From positions 185,008,001 through 185,072,000 of the forward strand of contig JBITNC010000001.1 in NCBI GenBank assembly GCA_050084985.1: a DNA stretch of 64,000 bases, read 5' to 3'. Made by a program: the position numbers and the translations under genes. The notes beneath the pieces are model-generated. The model was not told the DNA's origin, did no database searches, and worked only from the letters and a program-made list of their open reading frames with translations. Positions 20,641-32,239 of the stretch are shown here, one piece after another (position 1 is the first letter of the stretch; every line of letters starts with the position of its first letter). The DNA is from Nageia nagi. Taxonomy: Eukaryota > Pinophyta.

Positions 20641-21228
20641 TTGATTCAAAAAATGTCTAAACAATATGACCTCTAATGTAACGAAAAAAAATTATTTATT
20701 TATGTTTTTTTACAAAAATTTAACTTTTGAACAAAAAAAAGGTTTTCTTTTTATATATATATTTTTAAATCAGAAGCATATGTAGAAACCTTTCAAAAAT
20801 ATTCTTTAAAAAAAAAAATTCCCTCTTTACATATAAAGACCTTTTAATACCAAAAGAATAAAAGGTATGTAAAAGAAAATAATAATAATATTGCAACTAA
20901 TAAAAAAAAATGTTAGTATTTAAATTGTATATTTTGTCTGATGTATTATTACCTAATCACTTAACATAAAAAATTGTTAGTAGAAAAATGAGCAATAATA
21001 TATTATATTATTGAGGTAATTTTTTTAGGAGTTGAACTATTATAATCATAAAAGAATGTTAGTATCAAAATGAACTATTTAAAAAAAAAGATAGGGGGTT
21101 ATACCTCTAAATTGTTTTATCTCAAACAAGAAGAGTAAACGTCTAAAGATAATGAATAAGGATGAAGATCTTCCAAAAAGTTGAAGAGGAATCTTCAAAC
21201 CAAAGATGTGAAGAGGAGCCTCTAAGGT

Positions 21229-21240
21229 GCTCTGATACCA
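21229..21240 (-). other. Primer binding site of copia element B
   Basis: The minus strand reads TGGTATCAGAGC, a perfect match to the plant initiator tRNA-Met PBS, two bases from the LTR end. Confidence 0.95.
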
Positions 21241-21242
21241 AA

Positions 21243-21741
21243 TGAGAGAGGTGAACTATAACAAGAACAATTCTAAACTCTCAAGGTCACATGAGAGCTC
21301 ACAATACACATCTAATAACTCACAAAGCAATCTCACAAAAGATAACACAAGATGTAAGTGCTTCCTCTAACTAGGAGTACATCCACTAACTAGATCTCTC
21401 TTCTTAACAAATATGAACTCTTACAATCCTCCTACACTTTTCTTCTAAACACTATCCTATAGCATAAATTTACTTCACAAATTGGTGTATGATAACAAAG
21501 AGGGAGCCTTCTATTTATAGGCCAAAATTTCTTTTTGGATCACCCTTTTATCCGATGTACAAAAGCATGACATGCACATCCTTTTACCCAAGGGGCATGC
21601 TCATGACATGGAGTGTAAGACAAGTTACATTATCATATTCACTTAAATACTTAAGGTATCAAATGATACCCTTAAGTATTAGTGAATTTACATAGAATAT
21701 TATTACATAACCTTTACAATAATGCATTATACATTTTAACA
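21243..21741 (-). repeat. 5' LTR of copia element B
   Basis: 499 bp, same length as its partner at 13131-13629. The minus-strand TATA box is at 21512-21519 and the palindrome at 21646-21680. The outer end reads TTAACA where the partner has CCAACA. Confidence 0.93.
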
Positions 21742-21946
21742 AATTTTTTTTGCAAAATTTGATTAAAAACCATATTATGATGTATATTATATATATATAC
21801 TAACCTTTTTTTTACTACTAGCAATTTCAATCTTGAGAATTGATTAAATATTGCTGTAATTTATAAAAAAAGGATTAACATTTATATAAAATCACAAAGG
21901 CATTTTTTTTATATACTACAAATTTTTTACCCAAATAAATAGAAAG

Positions 21947-21949
<3 letters not shown>

Positions 21950-21988
<39 letters not shown>
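21950..21988. repeat. (TA)n microsatellite
   Basis: An uninterrupted TA run of about 39 bp in the leader of element A. Confidence 0.95.
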
Positions 21989-21991
<3 letters not shown>

Positions 21992-22059
21992 AAAAATTTA
22001 TATGTGAATATATATGTTGCTTAATCTCTCTACTGTATAATTTTTTTCAGCTTTGTTAG

Positions 22060-22770
22060 GCTGACTGAGCCATGAGGGTGTCTTTTGAGGAGCTGTGGGC
22101 CTTCCTAGCATATGCCTCCTTCTCCTTGTGTGTGAGATTCTCCCTCTGTGCATGTTCATTGGTTCTTTGGCTCTCTGTTGGTCACCTCTATTGTTCATTA
22201 GTTCTTTGGCTCTTTGTTGGCCATCTCTATTGTTTGTTGGTTCTTTGGCTCTTTGTTGGCCGCCTCTATTATTTGTTGGTTCTTTGGCTCTCTATTTAAC
22301 TTATCCTTATTGTGTTGGTCATCTCTATGTTGGATGGTGTTTGATAGAGGCCTAGTTGTTTCCTATGTTTTTTTTTGATGTTGATGACCTTTGTTTGCAT
22401 TCTCTTTTCCTTTTGCATGAATGTGTTAAACATGTGCTTTCCACTCGCCATCGAACTTTGCCTACCTTAGCTCAGTACTTCTTTCTTTGATCCCTCAACT
22501 CTCTATCCAGAACCCTACACATCTCAGCTAGGACTTCTCCACTTTTTTCGGAGCTCTGCCTCTTTAGCTTGAACTACTCCTAGACACCCTTGAGTCTTTA
22601 TCTAGAGCTTTTCCTCCTCGCAAGTGTGAGCTTCCTCCGTCTGCTCTGTTATGAGTAGGAACACTTCTACATGACCCCCTTCTCCTCCTACTCTGCATTC
22701 CTTTTGCCATCACGCTCTTTCTTGCCTTAGAATAAAGTTGGAGGTCCCTTTTTTGTCTATGCATTTAATC
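22060..22770 (+). other. GC-richer core in the leader of element A
   Basis: Stands out from the AT-rich leader. It contains the 39-bp minisatellite and, downstream, a C/T-rich part without a convincing gene. It lies at a leader position comparable to the GC-rich core of B (20028-20640) but is not the same sequence, apart from a shared GAGCCATGAG. Confidence 0.5.
22162..22300 (+). repeat. 39-bp minisatellite, about 3.5 copies
   Basis: Units start at 22162, 22201, 22240 and 22279 with GTTCTTTGGCTCT and continue with TTGGCCATCTCTATT-like sequence. A unit of 39 bp keeps the frame and gives a 13-residue repeat of the type LVLWLFVGHLYCL. The frame starts upstream with no clear family; translation is unproven. 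Confidence 0.9.
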
Positions 22771-24419
22771 TTTGTTGATTTCTTGCAACCTATTTTGCCT
22801 TTATTAAATGCACCTACAAAGCAATATATTCTCCTTCTTGGTAAGGGAGGGGTAGCCATCACTTTTTACCTAAATGCATTTATTTTTTGCTTACTAAGAA
22901 ATACTCCATTATGAATAGAATCTGACTTAAAGTATTCTTTTAATTTTACTTGGAGTGATTTGGTAAAATGGCATTAAATATATTTGACCTTTTTCTCTCA
23001 AGTACTAGTAGGAGCATAATAACCTATTAAACACACTTGTTTAAATGGAGAAAATCAATTTTTGAAGTATTTTTTTAGGACAAATTTTCAATGCCTAGAA
23101 TTACATTATTTAAGCCTTTTTCAAGTGCTTATTGTTGGCAGTAATACTTAGCATTTTTTTCTTCTTTCCTTAGTTAAATTAATAAGTAAAAATAGCATGC
23201 TATCTTTAGGATAAATTTTAAGTAAAAGAGAAAAATTGCATAATTTTTTACTTAAATTTTATCTATAACATGCTTAAATTTTATCTATAGCATGTTAGAT
23301 AAAATATTGCGTGTCTATCTATCTTTTTTATTGAAAGTTAACTTATGCAAATAGGATGATGCATGCTTCTTACTTATTTGTTTAAAATAATGCATGCTAA
23401 GTATTTATATTGCAATGTGATAGATAAATACAAATTGAGGAAATAATGCATGTTTATGCCTTTTAAATGCTTGCTTATGAATGGACTAATTCTTGTCTAT
23501 GGAAATAATGCATGCTTATTACTTAATTTTTTAAAGTTATGATGCATTTTACGACTCTCTATTTTTTATCTTTCTAAATGCAAAGTATGGAAAGGACTTG
23601 TGCAAATAAGGAATGATGTAAAAGATGTCCTTTAGGGGTTAGTAAACAAAACCCATTGGAATTTTAGGTTTCAAAAATTGCAAATGGATGATATTTTTTT
23701 ACTTATGCTATTTTACTTCATGTTATGCATTTTACTTTATTTACTTATGCAAAAATCATAAATATTGAAATGAGCAACCCCTTAAAATGAACACATCCAC
23801 ACGCACATTCCACAACATGACTTGTTTGGAGAGCCATGAGGTGAGGATAGGTAGACTGGATCCTTTAGTTCAACGATCCAAGTGGTAAAATTTTTTTACT
23901 TCTTAATTACCTATAAGTCCTCTATTGGTATGGATATAACTTCAATAGGTGGACAAGCATGTGTGTACTGATATCACATGTTTGCACATCCATTCAAGGA
24001 TTATCCTGATAACCTAGGAGGAAAAATTGAGACCTAATCAAGATCAATAATGTAACCAATCCAATATACATCATAGCTTTGAAAAATAGTAGGTACTTCT
24101 TCTTGTGAGAGTATAATACTAACCAAGGTGAATTGGTTGAAGATTGGTAGTACCTAGGCTCCACCTTGCGAGCATCTAGGTGAAGGCTTAATTTTAGATA
24201 AGAAAATAAGCCTCAACAATGTCACTCTTCATCTATAGTTCTTGGTGATGATAAATATGTTAGGTACATAAGATGTATACTTAAGTTGTAAACATTTGCA
24301 CTTGTGAAATAATTCAAACATATCTATTTTGCTAAATTTAACATGTATTATTATTTAAAACTAAACATATAATATTTTTTAGAACACATGCTTATTATTT
24401 TCATATTTTTATGTAGTAA
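22771..24419. other. Leader of copia element A, AT-rich part
   Basis: No gene seen. Homologous to the leader of B in inverted orientation. Confidence 0.7.
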
Positions 24420-25298
24420 ATGAGAGACTCTTTCTTACCCAAACACATTCTTGAGGGTTGCAACTTTGGTGTTTAGAAACCTCGTATGAGAGCTGAATTG
24501 TAGGCAAGGAAGCTTTGGCAAACTATGAGTGAGAACCTTGTTGCTCTTACAAATGAGAAGGCACTTGAAACATACAACACAAAGAATGAGTTGGTAACCT
24601 TCATGATTTCCCATGCAATTTCAGATGATGTGTTTCTATTGATCTCTTCTTCAACCTCGATAAAGAAAGCTTGGGATAAGATTAAGAAAATCTACCTAAG
24701 ATCTAAGTTCTCAAGAAGGTATACTTTTCTCCAAAATTTGCTTCAATCTCATCAAGGGGAAGATGAAAATGTTGCCATCTACTTTAACAAAATAATTAAC
24801 CTTAGGACCCAGCTTGTTGCTTGTGGGTGCAATTGGATCAATGATGAATTTATAGTCTTCATCATTCTCTAAAGCTTTTCTTCAAAGTTTGTTAATTTTG
24901 TGACGGTAATTGAAACTAGGCTTAATGGTGAAGAAAAAATCTTCTCCTTTGAAAACCTTTCTAGGCTTCTTTTGAAGCATGAGGAAACTTTTAATAAAAA
25001 AGTGTTGACTTCTTCTTCAAAGAATAATAATGTTACTCTAGGAGCAACCAAAACTCCTTTTAAGAAGAAGTTCAATTATCATAAGAAATCGTGTCCTTCT
25101 TCCAAAAGGTTTAAGAATAGGGGCAATGACAACATCAACCACTTCAAGCAAAGAGATAGAAAAGGCAAGGTAAGTAATCCAAATCCTAAGGCAAAGTTGA
25201 ATGAAAATTCTAACTTCTGTGGCATATTTGGTCACAAAGAAGTTGATTATTTCAAAAGAAAAAAAGAGAAAAAGAATAAGAGAAATAGAAATGTATAG
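24420..25298 (+). pseudogene. Gag of copia element A
   Basis: Starts at ATG 24420 (MRDSFLPKHILEGCNFGV). One frame runs to 25298 but contains three stops: two near the start, of which the first replaces the Trp codon seen in B, and one at 24870. Visible parts are KKAWDKIKKIY and a Lys/Asn-rich linker, then a knuckle remnant NFCGIFGHKEVDYF in which two of the four zinc ligands are lost. The gene continues toward protease without a large gap. Confidence 0.88.
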
Positions 25299-25879
25299 AA
25301 CTTCAAAGAGAAGAAAAATATAAAAGTAGGTCTTACTGTTGGGTTCTATTCCATGATTCATTCTTTTTTGAATGATTGGATTATGGATTCTAGTTGACTA
25401 ATCACTTATGCTTTGAATAAGATAAGTTTGAAAACTTTCACAAGTATTAGAAATATGCAATCGTGATAGGTGATAATTATATCCTTGAAGTCCAAAGAAT
25501 TGGAAGTGTGTTGATTCACAGGAAGGTTCTAGAAAATGTTATCTATATTTCTAAATTAAGGATGAACCTTTTCTCCATGATCCAAGTTGCAAAGAAAGGA
25601 TACTTGTTTGAGTTCAACTCACAATCCTGGTGCATTAAGAAAGGACTTACTACATTGGTTAAAACATCAGTGAAAGATGATCTTTACATTATGGATCAAG
25701 TTTCAACAAAGATGTGTCTTGTTATGAATGTGTGTTCTAGAAGAAATATTTGGCACCAATGTTTGAACATCTTAACCAAAAGAGTATTCAAGTCATGTAA
25801 GACCAAGAACTTGTGGAAGGTTTTCCTTCTATTTCACCTTCTATTGGTTTATGTGAAAAGTGCATCTTTGGTAAGATGA
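25299..25879 (+). pseudogene. Protease and GAG-pre-integrase region of copia element A
   Basis: The protease site reads WIMDSS followed by a stop, in place of the copia W-x-x-D-S-G. After a frame change the 138-codon frame 25463-25879 holds VLENVIYISKLRMNLFSM and IWHQCLNI, the pre-integrase segment (usual LWHxRLGH). Nonfunctional. Confidence 0.82.
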
Positions 25880-26690
25880 ATCGATAAAAGGTTTGAAAAA
25901 GATAAGGAAATAAGAGCATTTCAACCTCTTCAACTTGTGCATTTAAATTTTATGGATCCATTTTAGACTAAATCTCTTAGAAGAGTGTTTTAAATCTTGA
26001 CTTTCATTGATAATTTTAGGAAGATGACCTTTGGGTATCTACTCGAGCATAAGGAATAAACTTTTGAAAGTTTTAAGGATTTTAAGGCCTTTGTTGAAAA
26101 TCAAACTAATCTTAAAATTAAGATGTTGAGATCAGATAATGAGGGAGAATATAATAAAAATAAGTTTAATAAATATTATACTAAGTATGAAATTAAGAGG
26201 CAATTTATGATTCCTTACACTCCTCAACAAAATGGTGTTGCTGAAAGGAAAAATAAAATAATTATAAAAATGGCTAGATGCATGTTGAGTAATCTTCCTA
26301 ATTTCTTATGAGGGTGAATTTGTGAGCTCTGCTATTTACACCTTGAATAGGTGTCCCACAAAAGTCATTCAAGGTAAAAAGCCTTTTGAAGCATGGTCAG
26401 GAAGAAAACCTAATATTTCACACCTTAGGGTGTTTGGTTGTGAAGCATTCTTCTACATTATTTTTGAAAAAAAGAAAAAGTTAGACAAAAGGGTTGAAAA
26501 ATGCATCTTCATAGGCTATGATAGTCAGCATAAAGAATACAGGCTCTATTTTCCATCCCTCAAAGGAGTGTTCATTTTTAAGGATGTAAAGTTCAATGAA
26601 CTTCTTAAAGAATCTACTTCTATTGAGGATATTGATGGACCAAATGACTTAGTTGCACCTAGCTAGTTGGATATTGATGTAGATAAGTCA
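25880..26690 (+). pseudogene. Integrase of copia element A
   Basis: First catalytic Asp is Asn (HLNFMDPF where B has HSDLMG). The second Asp is kept in LRSDNEGEYN and the Glu in NGVAERKNK. The C-terminal segment LNRCPTKVIQGKKPFEAW and HLRVFGCEAFFYI follows after a stop at about 26310. B has lost the Glu but kept the first Asp, so the two copies decayed independently. Confidence 0.88.
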
Positions 26691-26849
26691 TATCAAAAAT
26701 AAAAATATCCAATATAAAGGGTAATAAGGAGCATGATCTTGAAAAAATATTTGTTTTCTGAATTTGATAACAAGAATGAGCCCTCATCTTTCAAAGAAGC
26801 TCCAAATAATGAGTGTTGGTTGGAAGTCATAAAAGTGGAGTATGAGGTG

Positions 26850-27790
26850 CTTATGAAAAAAAAAATTAGGACTTGGTTCCTTATCCCAATGAAAAGAATG
26901 TGATTGAAAATAAGTGGATTTACAAGGTTAAGTTCAATTTAATTAGATATATTGAGAAACACAAGGCAAGGTTGGTGGTCAAAGGTTTTACTCAAAAATA
27001 TGGTGTAGATTATGAGGAAACCTTTGCTCCCATGGCAAAGGTGCCTATTATAAGAATAATCCTTGCTCTTTTTATAGCTTAAGGATGAAAAAATTTTCAA
27101 CTTGACATTAAGAGTGCATTTCTAAATGGTGATTTAGATGTGAAAATATTCATGAATCAACTAGAAGGGTTTATTATGGAAGAAAAAGAGTCTTTTGTGT
27201 GCAAGCTAAAGAATTCATTGTATGGACTTAAGCAAGCACCTAGAGTTTGGTACAAGAAGATTTCAAGATACTTTGTAGACATTGGATTCTCCAAGTGTTT
27301 TTTCTAACTTTGATTTATATGTACTCAATCAAAAAAAAGACATGGTCTTAATTCTCCTTGATGTGAATGTTCTTCTCATTACTAGGAACAATGATGAAAT
27401 CATCCAAGAGTGCATATCTTATTTTAAGGTAATATTTGAAATGACTAATCTTGGTCTCTTGCACTACTACCTTAGAATGCAAGTGTATCAATACAAAGAT
27501 TATACCTATCTTAATCAATCCAAGTATATATCAAACATCTTGTAGAAGTTTGAAATAAAGGAGTGTAGATATGCTACAATCTTAGTTTCTCCTAGAGTCA
27601 CTATTTCTTTGAGTTCCAACTCTCAATTACTTGATGCTATAGCTTACAAAAAATTAATTGGTAGTCTTTTATATTTGACTATTTTCAGACCAAATATTGC
27701 CTATGCAGTGAATCTGATGGCATGATTTATGCAGAAACCACATGTTGAGCATCTCAATGCTATTAAGCAAATTTTGAGGTATGTTGTAGG
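26850..27790 (+). pseudogene. Reverse transcriptase of copia element A
   Basis: Frames read KWIYKVKFN, KARLVVKGFTQKYGVDYEE and FAPMAKV, then [26 protein letters not shown], and at the catalytic site ILLDVNVLL where B keeps YVDD. The active site is therefore destroyed. At least three stops and shifts lie between 27080 and 27550. Confidence 0.9.
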
Positions 27791-28310
27791 GACTAAGGAT
27801 CTTGCTCTCAGGTAATCTAAGTTACCCTCATTTGTTCTCTCTAGATTCTCATATTCTAACTATGGGAGAGATAGAGATGATAGGAAATCAACCTCTACAT
27901 ATGTGTTTAAAATTGGTTCATATGCTATCTCTTAGGTTTATAAGAAGCAACCTACTATTTCTCTTTCTACCACAAAATTCAAATAGCATGCCATGTCTAT
28001 TACAGTCCAAGAAGCCATTTGGTTAAGACATCTTATAAAAGAAATTAGGTTTTACCAAGCTAGCTCATATTTGATTTATTCAAATAATTAATTGATAATT
28101 TCTTTAGCTAAGAATCTTGTGTTCCATCAGAGAATAAAATATGTGAAAATCCAAGGCCCATTTTATCATGAAGAAGGTTCTTGATGGCATCATATACTTA
28201 GAGTATTTTCCATCCACCTTGAATTCTATTGATTTATTTATCAATCCCTTCCTTGAAGTTCAATTCTGTAAGCTTAAAGATGCTATCTGGTTGGTGAATT
28301 TACTCTTAAA
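27790..28310 (+). pseudogene. RNase H of copia element A
   Basis: Begins with HLNAIKQILRYVVGTKDLA and continues through GRDRDDRKSTS and the KKQPTISLSTTKF segment, matching B at 14340-14929. Stops interrupt it at 27815 and later. The 3' untranslated part follows to the PPT. Confidence 0.83.
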
Positions 28311-29046
28311 GGGGAGTGCAACTTGAATTATTATGTTGAATTCATTTTTATGATGTCAACTTCACCCTTAGGAGGATTTTATGTTGTATAGTGTTGATGT
28401 TGATGTACACCTTCATGGTAAGTTCTCTTTACATGAGGAACTTATTGTACAAATTTTCTAGAGCAATGATTGGCCAATCAAGCATTATTTAGTTATCCAT
28501 GTGTGAGAAACTTGTATGTATTTTTTGACACTATTCAATTATCCATATGTGAGGAACTCGTATGTGCATTTTGTTATGTTTTATTTTGTAATGATAATCA
28601 ACACATGTTTTGAATACAAGTGACTATCAATTTTGGCTTGGCATCTTTATGATGACTTATAGTGCACCAATGATCAATTTATGATGGCATTTATTTGATT
28701 CATCTATCCTTGGTGATATAAATATGTTCCATATAACTGATCTTATTCTATGAGCTTCTTATGACTTGCAGGTTTCTTTGAGATTGCAGGTACTTACTTT
28801 GGATGTGTAGAATCATAGAGACTCATCATGACTTTCAATTAGATGACTACTTAATATACATTGAAACTGGTTGTGGATAATGATTGTATTGTAAATCATT
28901 TTTAAAAATGGTAAAGTAATGAATCTCAAACTAGATCTTTTTACTTCATAAATATGTAAAATGTTCTCATCTCCGATTGTATTTGTTTGAAGGAGAACTC
29001 TCTTACTCTCTTTTCTCTTTATCATACTCTATTCCAATATTGCATT
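28311..29046 (+). other. 3' untranslated region of element A
   Basis: No gene. It is the counterpart of 13645-14330 in B; for example the CTTACATGAGGAAC and GTTATCCATGTGTGAG segments appear in both. Confidence 0.7.
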
Positions 29047-29055
29047 AAGGGGGAG
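29047..29055 (+). other. Polypurine tract of element A
   Basis: AAGGGGGAG directly before the 3' LTR start TGTTGG. Confidence 0.9.
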
Positions 29056-29551
29056 TGTTGGAATGTATAATGCATTATTGTAAAGGTTTGTATTAATACT
29101 CTTTGTAAATATTTGTAAATTCACTATACTTAAGAGTATCATTAGATACCTTATGTATTTAAGTGAATATGATAATGTAACTTGTCCTACACTCAATTTC
29201 ATGAGCATACCCCTTAGGTAAAAGGGTTTTGCATATATGCTTTTGTACATTGGGTAAAAAGGTGATCCAAAGAAATATTTAAACCTATAAATAGAAGGAT
29301 TTTTTTTTTGTTATTACACATCAATTTTATGAAGTAAAGTTATGCTATAGGATAGTGTTTAGAAGATTTGTAAGAGTTCATAGTTGTGAATGAAGTAAGA
29401 TCTAGTTAGTGTATGTACTCCTAGTTGTAGGAACCACTTTATCTCTTGTCACTTTGTGAGATTATTTACTTTGAGTTATTTAGATGTGAATTTGAGCTTT
29501 CATGAGATATTGGTAGTATAGGGTTGTTTATTTTATATTTCAATTCCCACA
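29056..29551 (+). repeat. 3' LTR of copia element A
   Basis: 496 bp, TGTTGGAATG...TTCCCACA, TATA box at 29285-29292. Followed by the target duplication AGTAG at 29552-29556. Confidence 0.93.
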
Positions 29552-29556
29552 AGTAG

Positions 29557-29772
29557 TATTCAACTCTTTCCCTTTTTTCACTATCAAGTTGTACAAGGGC
29601 TATACCAATAGAATTGGTTGTAGTTGAAACATATAAGTATAGTGGCTTGGTGTGAACAACTAGTTGTAAGATGTAAGAGTTAAGAAAGTAGTTCATGATA
29701 TCCTCAAAGGCTTTTTGACACTCTTTTGTCCAGGCAAATTGATTTTCTTTTTTTTTAAAAATAAGAGAATGA
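29557..29772 (-). pseudogene. RT-RNase H junction of gypsy element G1, middle piece
   Basis: The minus strand reads QKAFEDIMNYFLNS and KPLYLYVSTTTNSIGIALVQ, the usual segment after RT in plant Ty3/gypsy pol. It is bounded by copia A on the left and copia C on the right. Joining the G1 pieces gives the normal domain order. Confidence 0.85.
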
Positions 29773-29777
29773 AGCTA

Positions 29778-30235
29778 TGAAGTTATTCAACAAGTTTAAT
29801 TAAGTAAATTACATAAGCAATTAACTTTGTAACTCAAATAGTGAAATACATTTAATAATGGAAATTTTGTAATATACATAACACCCAAAAGGTCTATTGA
29901 AAAATGGATTTCACACTCATCTACATCATTATACTTTGCAATTACATCTACACACATATTAAAGGTCGTAAATGACCTTTACTCTTTAGCTTACAAGCTA
30001 GAAGATAAACAAAACATGAAGTGAAATAATTGGACACTAAGAAAATGACACACATAGGAAATGCTGTTAGTTGATTGGATGGTTGGTTGGAACTAATCAA
30101 TGGGCTAGGCATGGGCTAGACTAACCAATCTGTAGCATAGTAATTTGTAGATAAAGAGAAAACATTCAAAACAAAGAACAAAAATTTTACACAAATTTGA
30201 TGTTTTAAGTTATCTTGAGGTCTTCAGTGTCTTCA
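29778..30235 (-). repeat. 3' LTR of copia element C
   Basis: 458 bp, plus-strand ends TGAAGTTATT and GTGTCTTCA. Adjacent purine tract on the minus strand is AATAAGGGGGAGTA (30236-30249). Many substitutions and small indels separate it from its partner. Confidence 0.93.
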
Positions 30236-30321
30236 TACTCCCCCTTATTGATAAGGGGATCAACAATCATGTCCCTTAACAAAAAAAATTGAGATTTTAT
30301 GAATATATCTACCACCTGATC

Positions 30322-30908
30322 TTATGTTAGACAATACCCCAATTTCACTATCCCCTTCTCCACCATGTATCGGATGAAATATGTATTTAAACCAAAGTGA
30401 TTTATTTTGGAATGATGGATAGGGTTTTGTGCCAACTTGATGGCAATTTGGTTATCATAAAAAATATTATTTCTTGAGCTTGCTTCTCTCCAATCTCCTT
30501 CAACACCTTCCTCAACCATAGTGCTTGTGTTGAAACACTTGTTACTGCTACATATTCAGCTTCAATACTTGAAAGAGCTACAATGGATTATTTTCTAGAG
30601 ATCCATGATATCAAACTTGATCTAAGAGAGAAATAATTCCCACTTGTGCTCTTTCTATCATCCAAATCACTGGTCCAATCACTATTACTAAAACTTGTGA
30701 GTTGGAGCTTGGAATTACATGCATAATGTATTCCATAATTTATTGTCCCCTTCACATATCTGACTATTCTCTTCTCTTCCTTGAGATGTACAATTGATGG
30801 ATCACTCATGCATCTTACAACCAAAGATACACTAATTTGCAAATTTGGTCTTGTGTTTGTTAGAAACATAAGGCTTCCAATAATGCTTCTATATTGCTTC
30901 TTGTTCAC
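30322..30908 (-). pseudogene. RNase H of copia element C
   Basis: Two open pieces, 30588-30908 with YRSIIGSLMFLTNTRPNL and SDWTSDLDDRKSTSG (catalytic Asp segment), and 30322-30519 with DNQIAIKLAQNPIHHSKINH, the C-terminal motif. A shift and stop separate them near 30540-30590. Confidence 0.9.
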
Positions 30909-31055
30909 TTTTTGTTATCCATCTTCCTTGCAAAGATGTTCTCCATGAGTTGTAGGTGTTGCAATAGGTGTACAATTATCTATTTTGAATCTTTTTAACA
31001 TGTCTCTTTCATATTTGAATTGAGAAACAAAAATTTCATCTTGTGTTTGATGCAC

Positions 31056-31896
31056 CTACAAACTAAGAAAGTAGCTCATTAGATCAAGATCCTTCATTTC
31101 AAACTCAACCATCATTTGAGTTTTGAAATCCTCATTCAATTTGTTATAGCTGCCCATGAAGATCAAATCATCTACATACAAGTAAACAATCAAAATATCA
31201 GTATCATTTTTCTTGAAATACAAGGTAGGTTCACTTACACTTCTTTGAAAACCCACACTTTTGAGTATCCATCAATTCTTGTATACCAAGATCTTAGAGC
31301 TTGCTTAAGCCCATATAGTGCCTTTTTGAGCTTGTATACATGGTATTCTTTTTTAGAAACCTTAAAACCTTGAGGTTGTGCTACATACACCTCTTCATTG
31401 ATGCATCCATTTAAAAATGCACTTTTTACATCCATGTGTTGGACTGTCCTACTTTAGTTTGTAGCCAATGAAAGCACTAATATAATTATTTCTTGCCTTG
31501 CAACTGATGTAGATGTTTCTTCAAAATCCACTCCATACTACTAAGTGAATCCTTTTACCACTAGTCTTGATTTGTATCTTTCAACACTCCATCACTCTTG
31601 CATTTTGTTTTGTACATCCATTTTGAACCAACCACTTTCTTACCTTTGGGCAACTCATAAGGTTCCCTAGTGTCATTCCTCTCAATAACATCAATCTCCT
31701 CTTCCATAACTTTCATCCAAAGACCATTAGAACAAGCTTCTTCATAACAATATGGCTCAGTAAAAATAGTATTTGAAACAAGAACATAATTTGAAATAGA
31801 ACAAAGTGCATAGTTTACCATTTCACCTTTGGGCTCTCCATTTTCTTCATCTCCATAAATATGGATGCTCTCCAATCTTGAAACTAAATTTTGCAT
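31056..31896 (-). pseudogene. Reverse transcriptase of copia element C
   Basis: Pieces in order: KKVVGSKWMYKTKCKSDG, MDVKSAFLNGCINEEVYV, ALYGLKQALRSWY and VYLYVDDLIFMG with an intact YVDD. Frame changes occur near 31560 and 31240. These are the standard landmarks of copia RT. Confidence 0.92.
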
Positions 31897-32239
31897 TTCT
31901 TAGGTTTGGCTTCTTGTGAGACTTCTCATGATGTTTCCATATATAATTTGACTTTTTGGATAATCCTTCAACCATCTCTTTCCTTTGTTGCCTTGATTCA
32001 ACAATCTTGCATCGGGTGAACTTGGTGCACTTACAAATTTTGATGGTGTAGTGGAGCTATATGGTCTTGGTGAGCTTGGAACACTCACACTTGATGGATG
32101 TACCTTAATTTTTTGTCTCACAACATGGCTAGGTTGCTCTTTTGCTATTTCTTTCTCCTCAAAACTCTCTTCTTCAAGCACACTCTGTTGTAATTTTTTA
32201 TTATTGTACTCTCCCTCTTCATCAAAAAGTTACATCTCT

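Larger units (their letters stand above)
13131..21741 (-). mobile_element. Ty1/copia element B (minus strand), nested in A
   Basis: LTRs of 499 bp each at 13131-13629 and 21243-21741 bound an 8.6-kb element on the minus strand. The intact PBS (21229-21240) and a purine tract (13630-13644) are in place. AATTTT flanks both sides (13125-13130, 21742-21747), one base more than the usual 5-bp duplication. Gag, integrase, RT and RNase H remnants are present in copia order. It sits about 170 bp behind the PBS of element A, a close relative in opposite orientation. It is younger than A but also decayed. Confidence 0.93.
12450..29551 (+). mobile_element. Ty1/copia element A (plus strand), containing nested element B
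   Basis: Bounded by LTRs 12450-12948 and 29056-29551 and flanked by the 5-bp duplication AGTAG (12445-12449 and 29552-29556). Immediately inside are a PBS close to initiator tRNA-Met (12951) and a purine tract (29047-29055). Gene order gag, protease, integrase, RT, RNase H identifies Ty1/copia. About 8.6 kb of its length is element B inserted at 13131; the element itself is about 8.5 kb. All coding parts are broken by stops. G2 keeps the empty site (GGATAAGTAGTATACAATCC at about 63892), proving that A inserted into a gypsy RT/RNase H gene. Confidence 0.93.

Noticed and set aside
24869-25361. Minus-strand frames opposite the gag of copia A
   Set aside because: They are the shadow of the gag coding strand; composition follows from the antisense of a Lys-rich protein.
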